This document shows positions 51,801 through 64,000 of a stretch of 64,000 nt of DNA, one piece after another. Each line of letters begins with the position of its first letter. Positions within the stretch are counted from its first letter, which is position 1. The DNA lies in NCBI RefSeq assembly GCF_001039355.2, contig NW_019776178.1:33042-97041 (forward strand), read 5' to 3'. Source of the DNA: Lingula anatina. Lineage: Eukaryota; Brachiopoda; Lingulata; Lingulida; Lingulidae. A program made the position numbers and the translations under genes. The notes beneath the pieces were generated by a model that saw only the letters and a program-made list of their open reading frames with translations, did not search any database and was not told the DNA's origin.

Positions 51801-54800
51801 ATGGTGAAAAGTCCCTTCAGTGGTCAATATACCAGATGTCAGTAAATTTTAACCAACGAGCGCAAAATTGTTAAAAATACCAAATGGCTGAACTGGTTTA
51901 AAATGAAATTCTTGTCACTAGAGCTTAATTCCTGGCAGGTGCAATTTTTATGCACACAATACTAAATAATCTCCCATTTATAACTAGCTTTATTACCACA
52001 CATTTCACCATGCATCCTGAAACATTGGGAGTTTTACATAGCATGCCCCTTACTTAACTTGTCTGGATTCCCAATTTCAAATCAAACACTAGTTACGCAT
52101 TATTGTGCTTGATCGCACCTTTATCAATCTTGCCTTTTACACATAAAATATGCAAAGGTGTGGTTCAGTCACAAGCACCAGAGTTTCTCTCTCAGACGAG
52201 AAATCAATAATAACACAAATGTCCGCCTTTATCCTGCCATTAGTCACTTTCCCTGGAGACACTCAGGTAAGACACAGGAACTCCCAGAGGCTGAATCTCA
52301 TAAAACAAAACGCCACTTCAGTCTGCATGCTTTGTCATACAGAATGTACAGCTATAAATTGATATGACTAGACCTGGAAGATATAATTTGGTTCATGATG
52401 TGGCTATAGACTCATAATTACGACAAAAGGTGACGCATTGTGAAACAATTCCCTTTATATGTAAATGTGCCATTTCTTTGGCTTTTAAAGCAATCAGGGG
52501 CCGATAAAGAAAATACTCCATCAGACTTTAAGCCATTTCTGCTGATACACTTGCTGTTATATAGTGTTCATATTCAGGAATGGTCTTTCCTCAAATAGAC
52601 CCTTCCCTTACAGTGAATTGGGTCATCAAAACATTTCTCTTACATTCCTTTCTTGTGGAAAATTGATTGAGATATTGGGATCTCTTCACCCATGAAAAGA
52701 GAAACATTTAACAGAGTAATACCAACACTTAAATACTTGCACCTAGGCCTGTGAAAACAATGTGTGAAAGAGAGCTTTCAGACTGTCCTCCTCCTATTTA
52801 ATGGTCAAGCAACATGGCGACCAAAGAAAGTTTGGTCTACCAGTATTAAGCTAACAATTCTAACCTTTTAGTCAGCTCAACTTTAATGGTAAATTTCAGT
52901 AACACTTCAAATTTGAAAGAGATCCATGATCCAACTTGATTTCAGTGATCCAGAAGAGATATAATTCTTCCTTAACCAATTCTACATATATATATATTCC
53001 TGGGTAGATTTTTTTCATATACTATAGTGCTAGTGTATTTAAAGTAACCCTTTCCACAGAGTCATATTTCAAAAAGTAAATAGTCTTATCTGATTAAGCA
53101 CAAATAAACACAGTTATTCATTCTTCAAACACTTCAATTAAATTCTATTTTAAAAGGACATTTGTCAAAACATTGGGCTAAAATACCACAGAAAACTGGG
53201 AAAAATAGTCACCATCAAATGCTCAGTTTTCCGTGACTATTACTACGGACTTCATTTCACCATTATCTGATTTATATTCTGTAATCAAGTAGAATTAATA
53301 AACTGCACAGTGAAGCTTATCTTAATCAAACAAAGAGCTGGTCCAATATCAAGACTTTCTGTAAGAAGTTTTATAGAACACAGAGAGGGGATTGGCAACT
53401 GTAGCAGTTACAATACCGAAATAATCTGAATGATGAACACAGACATCCGTACAAATTACGAAATCAATACTTTTAGCACACACTGACAAGAAGTGATCAA
53501 TTTTGGGATGCCATTATTTCACCTTACTTTATCAAAGCATATTGTTTGTATCTAACTGGGAAGACGGGAGGTACAGTAAGGTTACATTGTATATGGAGGC
53601 CCACAGAGCCCTTATCAATCTAAGGAAGTTATCACTTAGTACCATTATGAAGAGGCATCCATCATAAAAAATTTAAAGAAATAGAGTTAGAAACAAAGTG
53701 TGGAGAGATATAAATCAGGCAACATAGGGCCTTATGGCTGTACTAGTAACTACAGGTTGAGAAAAGAAAAGGCATCAAGAAGGAATGTCATGATGAAAAG
53801 GGGGGTCTGGACCTTTACCCTGGGTGTATTCCTACTTAACTAGTGAAAAACAATTTGGGAAAATCACAAGACTATAGTTCCTTCTCTGCCTCCATCTATA
53901 ACTTCAGCCATAAGCTAATACACAGCAAATACAAACCTATAGGAAAAACCCAGCATCAGTACACATACACCTATTGATGCAATATTCTTGACTTATAGTC
54001 AGTATATCAATAGGAGGAAATTAATACCATCATGGGTCATAAAATGTTGTGCTTGATACGTACATGTGTTGCATGACTTCATTGAGAAATATTCCATCAC
54101 AGAAGTCTTGATATTCCAGCTCCCTGTCTCCTTCCTGCTGGAATGTTTTCACCTGGAATAAATAAATAATTCACATAAAACTGATGACAAATACCCCAGC
54201 ACAAACTTATATGCAAGTCATGGATGTCCTGTTTTTTTGTTTTTTTTTTCAAAATTAAGTTAATGAAGACTATGACCAATGCCTCTGCTATTCAAATATA
54301 TTGGTTTTGCAATTTAATCATGCAATTTTTGATGTTCGCCCCTGAAATTATCACATCTCTTGTTATACTGAGGTTGAGTTTTAAGTTTCTTGTATAAACA
54401 TAAAAAAATTAAGTTAATTTTCAAAGTTTCTTTGAATAACGGAAGCACTAATAACAGTGACCACATAACCAAATTTAGAGAAATATTGAAATTCAGAGGA
54501 TCGGTAATTCAGCTTATCTGGAGGGGGAGGGGATATACTATAACTATATAAAATGATTAACCATTGTACAAAAGGTGGTGGTATTTTGTTTGCTGCATTT
54601 TAAACTGAATCAGCTGTTTTCAGATTTCACTTAAAACAACCATGAATAATTATAAAAGAATATGATACAATATGCCTTATTCTTAAGATCTGATCTCAAA
54701 AGCAAAACAACATGAAAACTTCACGACTTTCCAACTAAATTTAACGTTTAAGTATTAACAACTTAAGGCATTGTGCATTGTAGCGTTAAAGTAATTTCTT

Positions 54801-54921
54801 CTCTTTCATATTAAAAATTCAAATCATAACAAAACTAGGATTTTCAAACTGAAACAATGAATCATAAAAACCATACCCAAGTGACTAAGGCCGAAGCCAT
54901 AAAGTTTGAGACGGCAGCCAT
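22000..54921 (-). CDS. CCDC88: CCDC88 family protein (Girdin/Daple orthologue), 28 coding exons
   Basis: This is a complete gene with all 28 exons in phase: 6183 nt after collapsing a 272-bp assembly duplication, about 2060 aa (human Daple is about 2030 and Girdin about 1870). The N-terminus reads [19 protein letters not shown], matching the LVTWVKTF start of the family. Domain order: HOOK microtubule-binding-type domain (about 1-155), a long coiled coil (about 180-1400), a basic segment (about 1400-1430), then a disordered tail with a GBA motif (1651-1658) and a C-terminal GCV. Family members link G-alpha-i, Dishevelled, actin and membranes in polarity and migration. Both Girdin and Daple features are present, as expected of the single pre-duplication gene; the PDZ ligand is Daple-like. 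Exon coordinates are in the three block entries below. Confidence 0.95.
22884..23426. repeat. Exact 271-bp direct repeat flanking a single N (assembly artefact)
   Basis: 22884-23154 and 23156-23426 are identical in the text, separated by one N at 23155. Both encode the same part of CCDC88 exon 28. Keeping both shifts the reading frame; removing 272 bp restores a continuous frame of 394 codons. This is what an unmerged contig overlap looks like. Confidence 0.93.
23910..23933 (-). other. CCDC88: GBA motif (G-alpha binding and activating), TLEQFLEE
   Basis: Residues 1651-1658 read T-L-E-Q-F-L-E-E, fitting the GBA pattern of hydroxyl/valine, aliphatic, two any, F/V, L/V, any, E. F1655 aligns with the phenylalanine required for G-alpha-i binding in human Girdin (F1685) and Daple (F1675). 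The flanking sequence is acidic, as in the vertebrate proteins. Confidence 0.85.
24089..24341. repeat. Three ~85-bp tandem copies of the 5' end of CCDC88 exon 27
   Basis: Copies start near 24089, 24172 and 24261, each ending in a T-rich run. Each repeats about 38 bp of exon sequence and the splice acceptor TTAG before GGAGACAAGG (acceptors before 24127, 24210 and 24298). Only the first is joined to the full exon. Confidence 0.9.
28493..28593. repeat. 53-bp tandem duplication in a CCDC88 intron
   Basis: Units start at 28493 and 28546, both reading AGGCTAAAAATTATATC, differing in a short A/T run. Confidence 0.88.
29139..29160. repeat. Poly(A) run
   Basis: A 22-bp A homopolymer in the CCDC88 intron after exon 21. 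Confidence 0.85.
29202..39128 (-). CDS. CCDC88: CCDC88 exons 6-21: coiled coil
   Basis: Exons: 39128-39006, 38607-38447, 37176-37095, 36536-36465, 36252-36019, 35759-35621, 35279-35101, 34567-33263, 32836-32709, 32414-32325, 31998-31864, 31722-31638, 31394-31233, 31002-30394, 29981-29836, 29291-29202. They encode heptad-rich sequence of residues 154-1400, opening with the conserved LIDERDQYF and closing with [17 protein letters not shown], nearly identical to the end of the Girdin rod. The 1305-bp exon 33263-34567 holds many ordered KENKRL/ENQKL repeats; a serine/proline insert (SEGPVSPRE and [10 protein letters not shown], near 33850-33920) interrupts it. The rod drives dimerisation. Exon 16 (31998) has a weak polypyrimidine tract. 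Confidence 0.93.
38184..38433. mobile_element. MITE copy 1, GGATCGATC family, CCDC88 intron 7
   Basis: Imperfect long inverted termini: the left reads TTCCCAGAC then CTAACTGTGGATCGATC; the right, in reverse complement, reads TTCCCATAC then CTAACAGGATCGATC. The right end lies about 13 bp from the exon 7 donor (38447). A relative is at 49264-49552. Confidence 0.62.
39238..39264. repeat. (CT)n microsatellite
   Basis: A CT dinucleotide run in CCDC88 intron 5. Confidence 0.85.
42297..54921 (-). CDS. CCDC88: CCDC88 exons 1-5: HOOK domain
   Basis: Coding exons: 54921-54877, 54152-54064, 50118-50007, 43057-42988, 42439-42297 (459 nt, residues 1-153). The junctions rebuild the family pattern: LVTW joined to VKTF, then a QHIDPRP tract, [30 protein letters not shown] and [20 protein letters not shown]. 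The HOOK domain is the N-terminal calponin-homology-like fold that binds dynein light-intermediate chain or microtubules in HOOK and CCDC88 proteins. Intron 3 (43058-50006) is long and gene-free. The start ATG lies in AAA ATG G context. Confidence 0.93.
42735..42811. repeat. (CA)n microsatellite
   Basis: About 77 bp of CA repeats in CCDC88 intron 4, roughly 180 bp from exon 4; reads (TG)n on the transcribed strand. Confidence 0.93.
43058..50006. other. CCDC88 intron 3 (6.9 kb), no gene seen
   Basis: Scattered short open frames only, none with family motifs or paired splice sites. It contains the MITE at 49264-49552 and a short direct repeat of a TAATAAAGxC/CATTAAATAA tract around 49798-49925. 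Confidence 0.6.
49264..49552. mobile_element. MITE copy 2, GGATCGATC family, CCDC88 intron 3
   Basis: Inverted termini of about 50 bp: AGGCTGTGTTCA at the left mirrors TGAACGCAACCT at the right, and the inner GCTAGCAGGATCGATCTATC is mirrored perfectly. An inner pair GGCATGCC and ATAAAGCTGAT is also inverted. It is non-coding. Confidence 0.72.
50128..50146. repeat. (AAT)n microsatellite
   Basis: A short ATA/AAT trinucleotide run just upstream of the acceptor of CCDC88 exon 3 (50118). Confidence 0.75.
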
Positions 54922-55200
54922 TTTCCTAGACAGTGTCTTTTAAAGTTTGCCACTAAGACGATCTCTCAAAATACTCCATGCTGCTACATTTTTAGCTGTC
55001 TCAACAGTGGTTAATCCGACTAACGTGATAAAAACGCATAGTTTCCTCCCCTGTTTCTCTGCCGTTGTTTACATTCGAATAACGACTGTAGCCAGTAGAC
55101 AATACAGGTGCCAGCTCTTGAGAACAACTTATTAAGCGATTGACAAGTATATTATTCCACATTCAGATCACCAAGAAGTAATTTCCAGTGCATTTGTGTT
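54922..55200 (-). promoter_or_regulatory. CCDC88 upstream region
   Basis: Sequence just above the start codon is less AT-rich than its surroundings and has no TATA box at a sensible distance. No 5' non-coding exon could be placed. Confidence 0.3.
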
Positions 55201-56950
55201 ATCCTTTTATCCCGGTGATAATCGCAGGCCGACCGATGTTTTGAATTTGGAGCTCCGTTACACCATTACCTGTGGAGATGATACTACTATGACAAGTGAC
55301 CTTATGTCACGCACCTTGAGGCCGCATTACTGCTTGTATCCTTCCGCCTTGCTTAAAAAGGGGAACTACGTGCAGGTATCCCCTAGTCTTTTATCACGAA
55401 AACTCGTAAAATCGATGTGCAATGTAAGAAATGGTCAAGTTTACTTCCAAATGAATCAATATTGTAACCATTCTTTAGTTATGCAAACAATTATATACTT
55501 TTGAGACTGCTTCTGAGTTTTAAAAAGTAGCAAAACTTTAAATGAAAATCACTAGCATCATCTATTGGCAGTGAGGCAAACTAAAAACACCTGACATTGG
55601 CAACAGAGCAGGAACTTTTTTATTTTGATATTTTATTAAAATTAACTGAATGATTCGCAGAGCAATTAAATTTAGTTTATGGTTTTTTTTTTATTCCACA
55701 AAATTCCTAGTGTTTTGTTCATTTCGAAAAGAGTACTGTAAAATAAATAAAGAGAAATTTATGTAAAGTTTTCATATGTAGAAATACTGAAAAGGCTTTG
55801 TTATAGTGAGAAAATTCTATTTGCAACACGACTAAAATGTATAAGTGTTTCGGGTACATAGCTTTATGTATATCATTTAAATTTCACATAATCTTATTTC
55901 TTAACAACTAACAACATCTAGCTGCCAGGGTGAAAAACAACATTGTTTTGCATCTAATTTTTTTTTTTTCTATCAGGTCATAGGTGAGGTGATAAAGGAA
56001 ATCATTTTAAGCATTGAGATGAATGCACATGTAAAACGGATAGTCCAATTTTAGAATTACAATGTTTTTTCTCTATTTACATATATAAGTTTCAAATTTT
56101 ATAAAAATTCACAATGTCAATATTCATAATAGTTCCCTCATTTATGTTTATGTGTGTTGGAACAAACAAGTAATAAGGTGATATACTTTCTATAGTTTAC
56201 AACAGTTTAAAAAAATTAAACAGCAATTTTGCACTTCCATGGAGAAACATTTGTCAATAAGTTAGGGATGTCTATCATCAGTTCTTGTTTGACATACAAC
56301 TAAAGAACTGGAGAATTGAAGGGGGGCCTTCGCAACAGCTTGTCAGGTCAATCCAAATAATCATAAATCTTTCCATCATATTTAGTTTGCTGGCCTTGTC
56401 AAAAATTATCACATTTCAGACCATAGGACTGCTAACATAAGTCAATCATTCAGTTCTGTGTATTTTCTATGCAAATTTGGCCACCTGGATGAGAACAGCC
56501 CATCTGGACTAAGCATCAAACTTGTTGCCAACAAGTTTTTTGAAGTGGATGGGCAAGTGGTCTGCTCGCGAAATGACTGGATGTTGGGAACCAGTTATTT
56601 CATTGGTATACTTATGTAATTAAAATGAATTGACAGAGGCATGCCATTTCTGTTTGTTTATAAGAGAAGTATCAGGCTTGTGGTAAGCAAAAACTGGTGT
56701 TGCACACTATTTATTGGTAACCTGAACAGAAATTTGACTGAGGCTCTCAAAACACTGTTACATGGGTGAGAAATGTAAAACCTGACAACATAACTTCCAA
56801 TTTTTCATCGCATTTAAAATGTGAAAAAAATTATCAAAACAAAATCCTGTAATACATAATCCCGAAAACTTTTACCTATGCTGTTACCAAGGTAATCTCT
56901 CATTCATGAATTAATGCCACAAGACAATGAAATCAGGTTGGATATTTTTT
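55201..56950. other. Intergenic, CCDC88 start to RPS27A 3' end
   Basis: An open plus frame at 55196-55504 has no recognisable motif. The remainder is AT-rich with many stops in all frames. I see no gene. Confidence 0.5.
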
Positions 56951-56956
56951 TTTATT
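56951..56956 (-). terminator. RPS27A poly(A) signal AATAAA
   Basis: AATAAA on the minus strand, about 29 nt after the RPS27A stop codon (56985). This is a short 3' UTR, as usual for ribosomal protein genes. Confidence 0.75.
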
Positions 56957-56984
56957 TCACATATTTATATACAGCAAATTCATT

Positions 56985-58800
<1,816 letters not shown>

Positions 58801-58918
58801 CTTCCGCCTTCAACCTACAAAGTGGAGTGATAGATATTATAAGATGGCATCATCTGTCAAATTTATTAGCACAACCTCCACCTTTCTTTGTCACATGTCC
58901 CAATAATATATTTATGTC

Positions 58919-58990
58919 AATTGCTCAGAAAATACAGCATTTCTCATCAGACTTCAGAAGGTGTCCTAAGTTAGCTGTTCATCACAGCAA
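58919..58990 (-). ncRNA. Box C/D snoRNA (D), RPS27A 5' UTR intron
   Basis: Close relative of snoRNA A: C box GTGATGA (58979-58985), D' CTGA (58954-58957), C' TGATGAG (58943-58949), D CTGA (58925-58928), stem TTGC/GCAA. It has the identical D' guide CTTAGGACACCTT. The 3' end is about 100 nt from the intron's acceptor. Confidence 0.85.
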
Positions 58991-59426
58991 AAGCAATATA
59001 TTTGATATTCATGCCATGCATGTAACACTGTTCCATATATCATGTAGCTGCTAGCCCCCCCCCCAAACAGTCATGAAATTTAGTTGTAGTGTCAAACATT
59101 TCTAAATGTTGATATCTTTTATATTCTAAAAACTGGTGTTTCAATGTTTGAACTATTCCCATATGGTGCACCAAGTGAACATTATATGTACTTCTAATAC
59201 TGCATAATGTATTTCTCAAATCCAAGTAATTCCATCTCCATTCATAAGACACAGGGTCTATTCCCAAATGCGACTTGTTACATTTTCTGCACAATGTTCA
59301 GGCTTCTTTGAGGGAATTACATTGTGATACATCATTTCTGATCCCAAATAAATCATAGAACAAATATTGGACGCACACATGATGTAAAATAATTGCACTT
59401 CTTTTGGCTCTTTTTCACACTATTAC

Positions 59427-59458
59427 CTTTTAGCCAGGCGGCCAGCATGAAAAGGAAG
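59427..59458 (-). promoter_or_regulatory. RPS27A: RPS27A non-coding first exon with 5' TOP tract
   Basis: CTTCCTTTTC at 59458-59449 is a terminal oligopyrimidine start as in other ribosomal-protein mRNAs. The exon ends AAAAG before GTAATAG at 59427 and joins the acceptor GTAG before 58814, giving a 46-nt leader (32 + 14). An ATG at 59448 opens an eight-codon frame across the splice junction, ending TGA 9 nt before the main ATG. The exact cap site is inferred from the TOP tract. Confidence 0.75.
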
Positions 59459-59705
59459 TGCGGGGTCTCAGATGGCAAAACAAGGAGTAACTAATCTCGT
59501 ACGCATTACAAATAAAGATATGGTTTCTTTTTTGCTGGATTATCAATTTACTTATAAAATTAGTAAATACAATAAATATCTAGTTTTATGCAGCAAAGTA
59601 TATGTTATATGACTAACTGTATGAAAATAACTGAATTTTTTTATTTTTTTCTCCACTTACATTTTTGCGATTAAAAGTCGACCTACTTTGTAATTCACAA
59701 TAAAC
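59459..59705. promoter_or_regulatory. Bidirectional promoter RPS27A (minus) / TTC7 (plus)
   Basis: About 247 bp separate the RPS27A TOP start from the TTC7 start codon, which face away from each other. No TATA box is evident for either. The compact head-to-head layout implies shared regulatory DNA. Confidence 0.6.
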
Positions 59706-62233
59706 ATGGCGGCGAAAACGAAGGTCGCTCGGCTTGAAAGCGAACTAGAACGTGCTCGAGGGGAGGCTAATTGGTCTAAGGCATTTGAATTGGCCACACA
59801 GCTATCTAATAGATCGCCCGGGTTTGGTAAGGGATATGACATGATTTTATTGCTTTTGCTAAACAGATTGCAATGTAAATAATCTCCGTCCAAGCGACCG
59901 GCTTGTCAATGTCAGCCTTGTGAAAGCTGTGTACCTCCTTATTTATGAAAATAACATTGTATGTTGGAATGCCTTTAGAAATCCCACTTAGTTTTAGTCA
60001 ACAAAAGGGTATTATTTCTGAATTAATGCACATGTTTAACATATGGTTGCTTCTCTGTAGCTGGCCTACGGTGTAATTCTCACTGCCTTCAACATTTCCT
60101 AGATTTGAAATTATTGTTTCAAATATATAAATAATTTACAAAGGTTCACCTATCTGTGAGGTGATGGTCAGTTAAAGACTGAGATGTGTGTTTGAAGCTG
60201 TCAAATCTTTTGCTTGCCTCTCATTTCCTCAAGGTGCACACTACTGGAAAGCCAAACAATTTGCTATTGATGGTGAATGAGGTCAGGTTCATCTGGTCAT
60301 CTACCAGATATGCTGCCATTAAATCATAAGCCTTTTGGAATCTGCCATTAACAAACTTCTGAATACAAAAAGGAGGCCACATGGACCTTGAAGCAACTTC
60401 CATTCAATACATGATTTTTTGCTCTGTTTGGTTCTGGGAGGGAAGCATAATTTGACCCACTTTGTGAATTCTGAAATCTCATTTACAATACTGTATATAG
60501 CAAAATCATTCACAATACTGTCAATAGCAAAATTGTTGGTCTTTCAACAGTTTGATGTCTTAGATCCTTCACGTTTGGGCAGATCTGCTAACAGAACATA
60601 ATTTAAAAGTGATCTTTACTGATATCTTTTATGCATTAACAGAACAGTAGATATGGAAAATGTAAATAATAGTGCTAACATATTCTTTCGCATGGTACTA
60701 TTCACTGTGCCAGGTGCTTTTCGAAAAGTATTTATTTATTTGCCTTAAAATCTTGCATGACTTTTGTGAATAGTTTTATGTCATTTTGTGTATTTTGTGT
60801 TTGTAGAAACTTTGACCAAATTCCTCATGGGCGAAAAACAACTCGAAGAATACTCCGCTGTATCTAAAACAGATGATCAATCAATAGCTAAAGCTAAAGA
60901 AGATCTCAGTGAAGTTGAAAATCACTTGAAGGAGGCCATCAAAGGATTTCATTTAAGAGTAAGTTACTATTTCTTTTACAAATTTCTGTTAATAAGAAAT
61001 AGTGTGTGAGAAACATAGATAAGTAATCAAAATATTCTTGTGAAACAAGTAATGCTCTTGCTTTCTTGGTATGTTAAAAATATAGTATATAAAGCACATG
61101 GTGAAAGCGTCTATAAACTCTTCTCTATTTGCCAGCCTGAACTCAAAAAAGAAGCTCAGCTCCTCCTGGCGAAGGCATATTTTGTGATGGCAGAGTACAA
61201 GAAGACCTTGGACTGCTTGGGAGATCTGGGTTTAGATACTCTCAGTGTACAAAATGTCTCAACAAGAATGCTCAAGATCATTGCAGAAGCATTTGCCATA
61301 AAGGGTAAGAATATTGACAGATTTAATTTTATTGACAGAATTGTTCATAAGTTTATCTTGCAGCGTAATTCCTTAATAACCGCTTTTAACCTGCTTGATA
61401 ATAATACTTTGTAGTGAGTAATGCAACAAGACATAAACCTGCTGATATTGGTAATTAATACACCTGTTTCAGGCATGTGTTTAGAGAAATTGCCACCCCC
61501 CACAGCGACCACACCACTCAAACAACAAGAACACAATGAAAGAATTGTTGGCTACTATGAGAAGGCAGGGGATCTGGCCATTGTCCATTTACAAGAGATG
61601 GACAAAGGGCTGACCCAAGCTGTGCCTAGTAGCAGTGGATCTTATAGTGGGTCTTGGAGTTCTACTTCACAGAATGGTATTGGAACAATACTGGAAACTG
61701 CTCTACAGAAGTCTCCCATACTGTATATTTCTCAAGGGTGAGTGAGACTGAGAGTGTTTTTTGACACTTAAGGTTATGTTAAGTAGCACGTTTTAGATTG
61801 ACTGTACGTTAATTTTCTTCTTGAATAAGAATAAGATTTAACTCTGTTGTAAGTATTTTAAAGTATTGAATGAAAAATTATTTTAAACTAATAAGGTTGG
61901 TATTTAGCTTGGTGATATCATAGAGCAGCAAAGTTTTAGATATATTTGCCATTTCACTTAGTTGTTTATGGCTGCAGCTGTAATTATGATTTTATTTTGT
62001 CATTGAAATAATTTGATTTTTACTGAAACTTTTAGGAAGCTCAATCGAGGTATAGGAGCCTTTAGAGAACTCCTAACAGCTGTGGAATCCAGATCAACAC
62101 AAAGCATGAGAATGGTAAACATCTTGTTTCAAGTGTGTAAAGACAAAATGAATATCTTTTGAAATCCCTAATGAACTAGACATTGGCTTTATTCTGAGTG
62201 GAATTACATTTTTATTTGTTTTTCATTTAATAT

Positions 62234-62280
<47 letters not shown>

Positions 62281-62282
62281 TT

Positions 62283-62349
<67 letters not shown>

Positions 62350-63929
62350 TTTTGTATTTGGGAATATATAGAATAATACTAGAACAATATGTGCTGGAAC
62401 CACACTTGTGTTAATTTTCATTAAGCAAGACATAAAAAGACAGCTGATCAATTGAAATTTCTTTTCAGACCCTAGCAAGACAGCTTGCAGAAGTTCTATT
62501 AAGGGGTGTTTGTGATAAAACCTACATGCCACCAGAGAATGTTACAGGCAGGAAAAAACTTGGAGAAAATACATTAGAGCCTAGAAGATATGTTGGATCA
62601 AGGTATTTAAGGGATTTGCATATACATGTTAAATTAATACATGAAGCGATTGTGGGGATACCCTATGACACATATAAACTACTTTTACTAGTTTCTTGTA
62701 CAACACAAATAAATTCAAGGGATAAACCAAATCAGTCCCTTAGGCTGCCAAAAATAGCCTTAAAACTGACCCTTCTTCAAATTTCTGGTTGTAAACCTGA
62801 CCTATTTATCCATCCTCCTAGTTCATGAATGTCTGCCAAATGATGTAGTAATATATGATGCATTGCTACAGCACATGCAATAACATAAATTCAAAGAAGA
62901 CTGGATGAGAACAACTAAATGTCATATATATATAGGACAGAAAGAATGTCAAAAATATCACTTCAAACATTGTTTTTCCTGAAGTATGAGACGGCACCCT
63001 TTGACATGCTATTTGAAACTACATGAAAGCATTTTGGTCAAGCTTAATAGCAAAGCTTTGACTTCATGTGTAGCTTTAAAACTGAGTGTAGCTTTTGTTT
63101 TGGAATATAAAAATATTAGGAAAAATATGCATGATGGTTTATGATGATTGTATTTTATTCTTCAGTCGATTTAGACCTCAGCAGAGAGATGAAGAGTGCT
63201 TGCTGTTACTGATTATTGCAGAATCTCTGGTGAGATGTTTGTTGGTCAGAGTTCTTAGCCTGACTGTAGACATTCAAATTTTGTCTTTCACCTGTTACAC
63301 TACATAAAAAAGACTAGTGTATGCACCCACGCATGAATACACTCTTTATCATTACAAGAGATTCTTTTAAGGAACATACATAACCAACATGAATGATATA
63401 CTTATCAAAAGCTATGAGAAATTGTAAGATATAACTACCAAAATATCTTCAGATGTGATGTGAGCTGTTTTCATCAGAGAATAACTAATCTGGTATTTTC
63501 ACCTAGAATTCCAGGCCCTAATCACTGGTCGTGTTCTCCACCCTAGAAGACATTGACCCCCTCCCCTCCCCCATTTAAACACAATTGACTTGTTCTTAAA
63601 AAATGTTATCTTAATTATTTTTCTTCGTGTTGTCCAACTTTCTCAGTCTATTACTCTGAGACTAGGAATTACCTTACAATTTCTCATTGCACTTGATTGT
63701 AAATATTATATGAATCATGCTTTATATTGACTGAATGCAGAGCTAGTGAAAGTGTTCTCTCAGCTAACCAACTATTAACTGTACATTCCAGGCCAGCAAG
63801 GCAGCTGTGTTAGAGAGATCTCCTGAGGTGCAGGAAACCAAGGAGCACTCCTTCCACAATGCCTGTGCTGTGTATGACCTGCTCACCATTGTGTTAGTGA
63901 AGAAAATGCAATATCTCCAGTTATCACAG
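59706..63929 (+). CDS. TTC7: TTC7 (tetratricopeptide repeat protein 7), 5' part, 8 exons
   Basis: Exons: 59706-59826, 60807-60958, 61136-61304, 61473-61737, 62036-62114, 62469-62602, 63166-63229, 63792-63929, all in phase, 1122 nt (374 codons); the gene continues beyond the window. Vertebrate TTC7A/B are about 850 aa, so a little under half is present. The start reads MAAKTKVARLESELERARGE, like the family MAAKK.. RLE.EIER pattern. Further matches: LRVIAEA-type ARMLKIIAEAFAIKGMCLEK, RGIGAFRELLTAVESRSTQ, TLARQLAEVLLRGVC, ECLLLLIIAESL and AVYDLLTIVL. TTC7 scaffolds PI4K-III-alpha with EFR3 and FAM126 at the plasma membrane. Invertebrates usually have one TTC7, ancestral to A and B. Confidence 0.94.
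62230..62353. repeat. (TTTA)n microsatellite in TTC7 intron 5
   Basis: About 124 bp of near-perfect TTTA tetranucleotide repeats, roughly 115 bp upstream of the exon 6 acceptor (62468). Confidence 0.93.
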
Positions 63930-64000
63930 GTACATGTTTTATATTTACTGTGAGAAATTTTTTGTCAGTGTGATGATTTTTATGTACAGACACAGAAGTG

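Noticed and set aside
55196-55504. 102-codon plus frame upstream of CCDC88
   Set aside because: No family motif or start context; AT-rich intergenic DNA.
59040-59294. 84-codon minus frame in the RPS27A leader intron
   Set aside because: Intronic, no motif; the intron is explained by the snoRNA at 58919-58990.

Overview
The window is intron-rich, AT-rich animal nuclear DNA: GT-AG introns, MITE-like inverted-repeat elements, microsatellites and two single-N assembly joins (17541 and 23155). Gene content and the C-terminus of the CCDC88 protein fit an invertebrate metazoan, perhaps a lophotrochozoan or a non-vertebrate deuterostome; the sequence alone does not settle the species.

Layout. (1) 1-12.7 kb: a segmental tandem duplication (about 1-6480 and 7057-12655) carrying two minus-strand copies of a nine-exon protein kinase gene. 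The 8.4-12.3 kb copy reads through as 322 aa. The 1.5-6.1 kb copy has a 168-bp TIR element with a 5-bp target duplication inside its eighth exon. (2) 12.7-22 kb: no intact gene found. It holds a degenerate TDP-43 (TARDBP)-like RRM1 exon, a family of duplicated exon-like modules, an exact 5 x 52-bp minisatellite, a TATA-type promoter candidate and two MITE-like elements. (3) 22.0-54.9 kb, minus: a complete CCDC88 (Girdin/Daple) gene, 28 coding exons with consistent phases, about 2060 aa once an assembly duplication is collapsed. It has an N-terminal HOOK domain, a long coiled coil, a G-alpha-binding GBA motif and a C-terminal GCV PDZ ligand. (4) 57.0-59.5 kb, minus: RPS27A, the ubiquitin-eS31 fusion, 156 aa, with a TOP leader exon. 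Each of its four introns carries one box C/D snoRNA, and all four share an antisense element to the same conserved 28S rRNA segment. (5) 59.7 kb to the window end, plus: the first eight exons (374 codons) of TTC7, the PI4KA-complex scaffold, divergent from RPS27A across a roughly 250-bp shared promoter.

How it fits together. CCDC88, RPS27A and TTC7 lie side by side here. From general knowledge, human CCDC88A and RPS27A are close together on 2p16 with TTC7A on 2p21, and CCDC88C and TTC7B are close together on 14q32. The window therefore looks like the unduplicated ancestral arrangement behind those two vertebrate regions. The best leads are the one-snoRNA-per-intron design of RPS27A, the GBA plus GCV pair in an invertebrate CCDC88, the ancestral linkage, the TDP-43-like decayed locus, and the kinase pair that records several dated transposon insertions.
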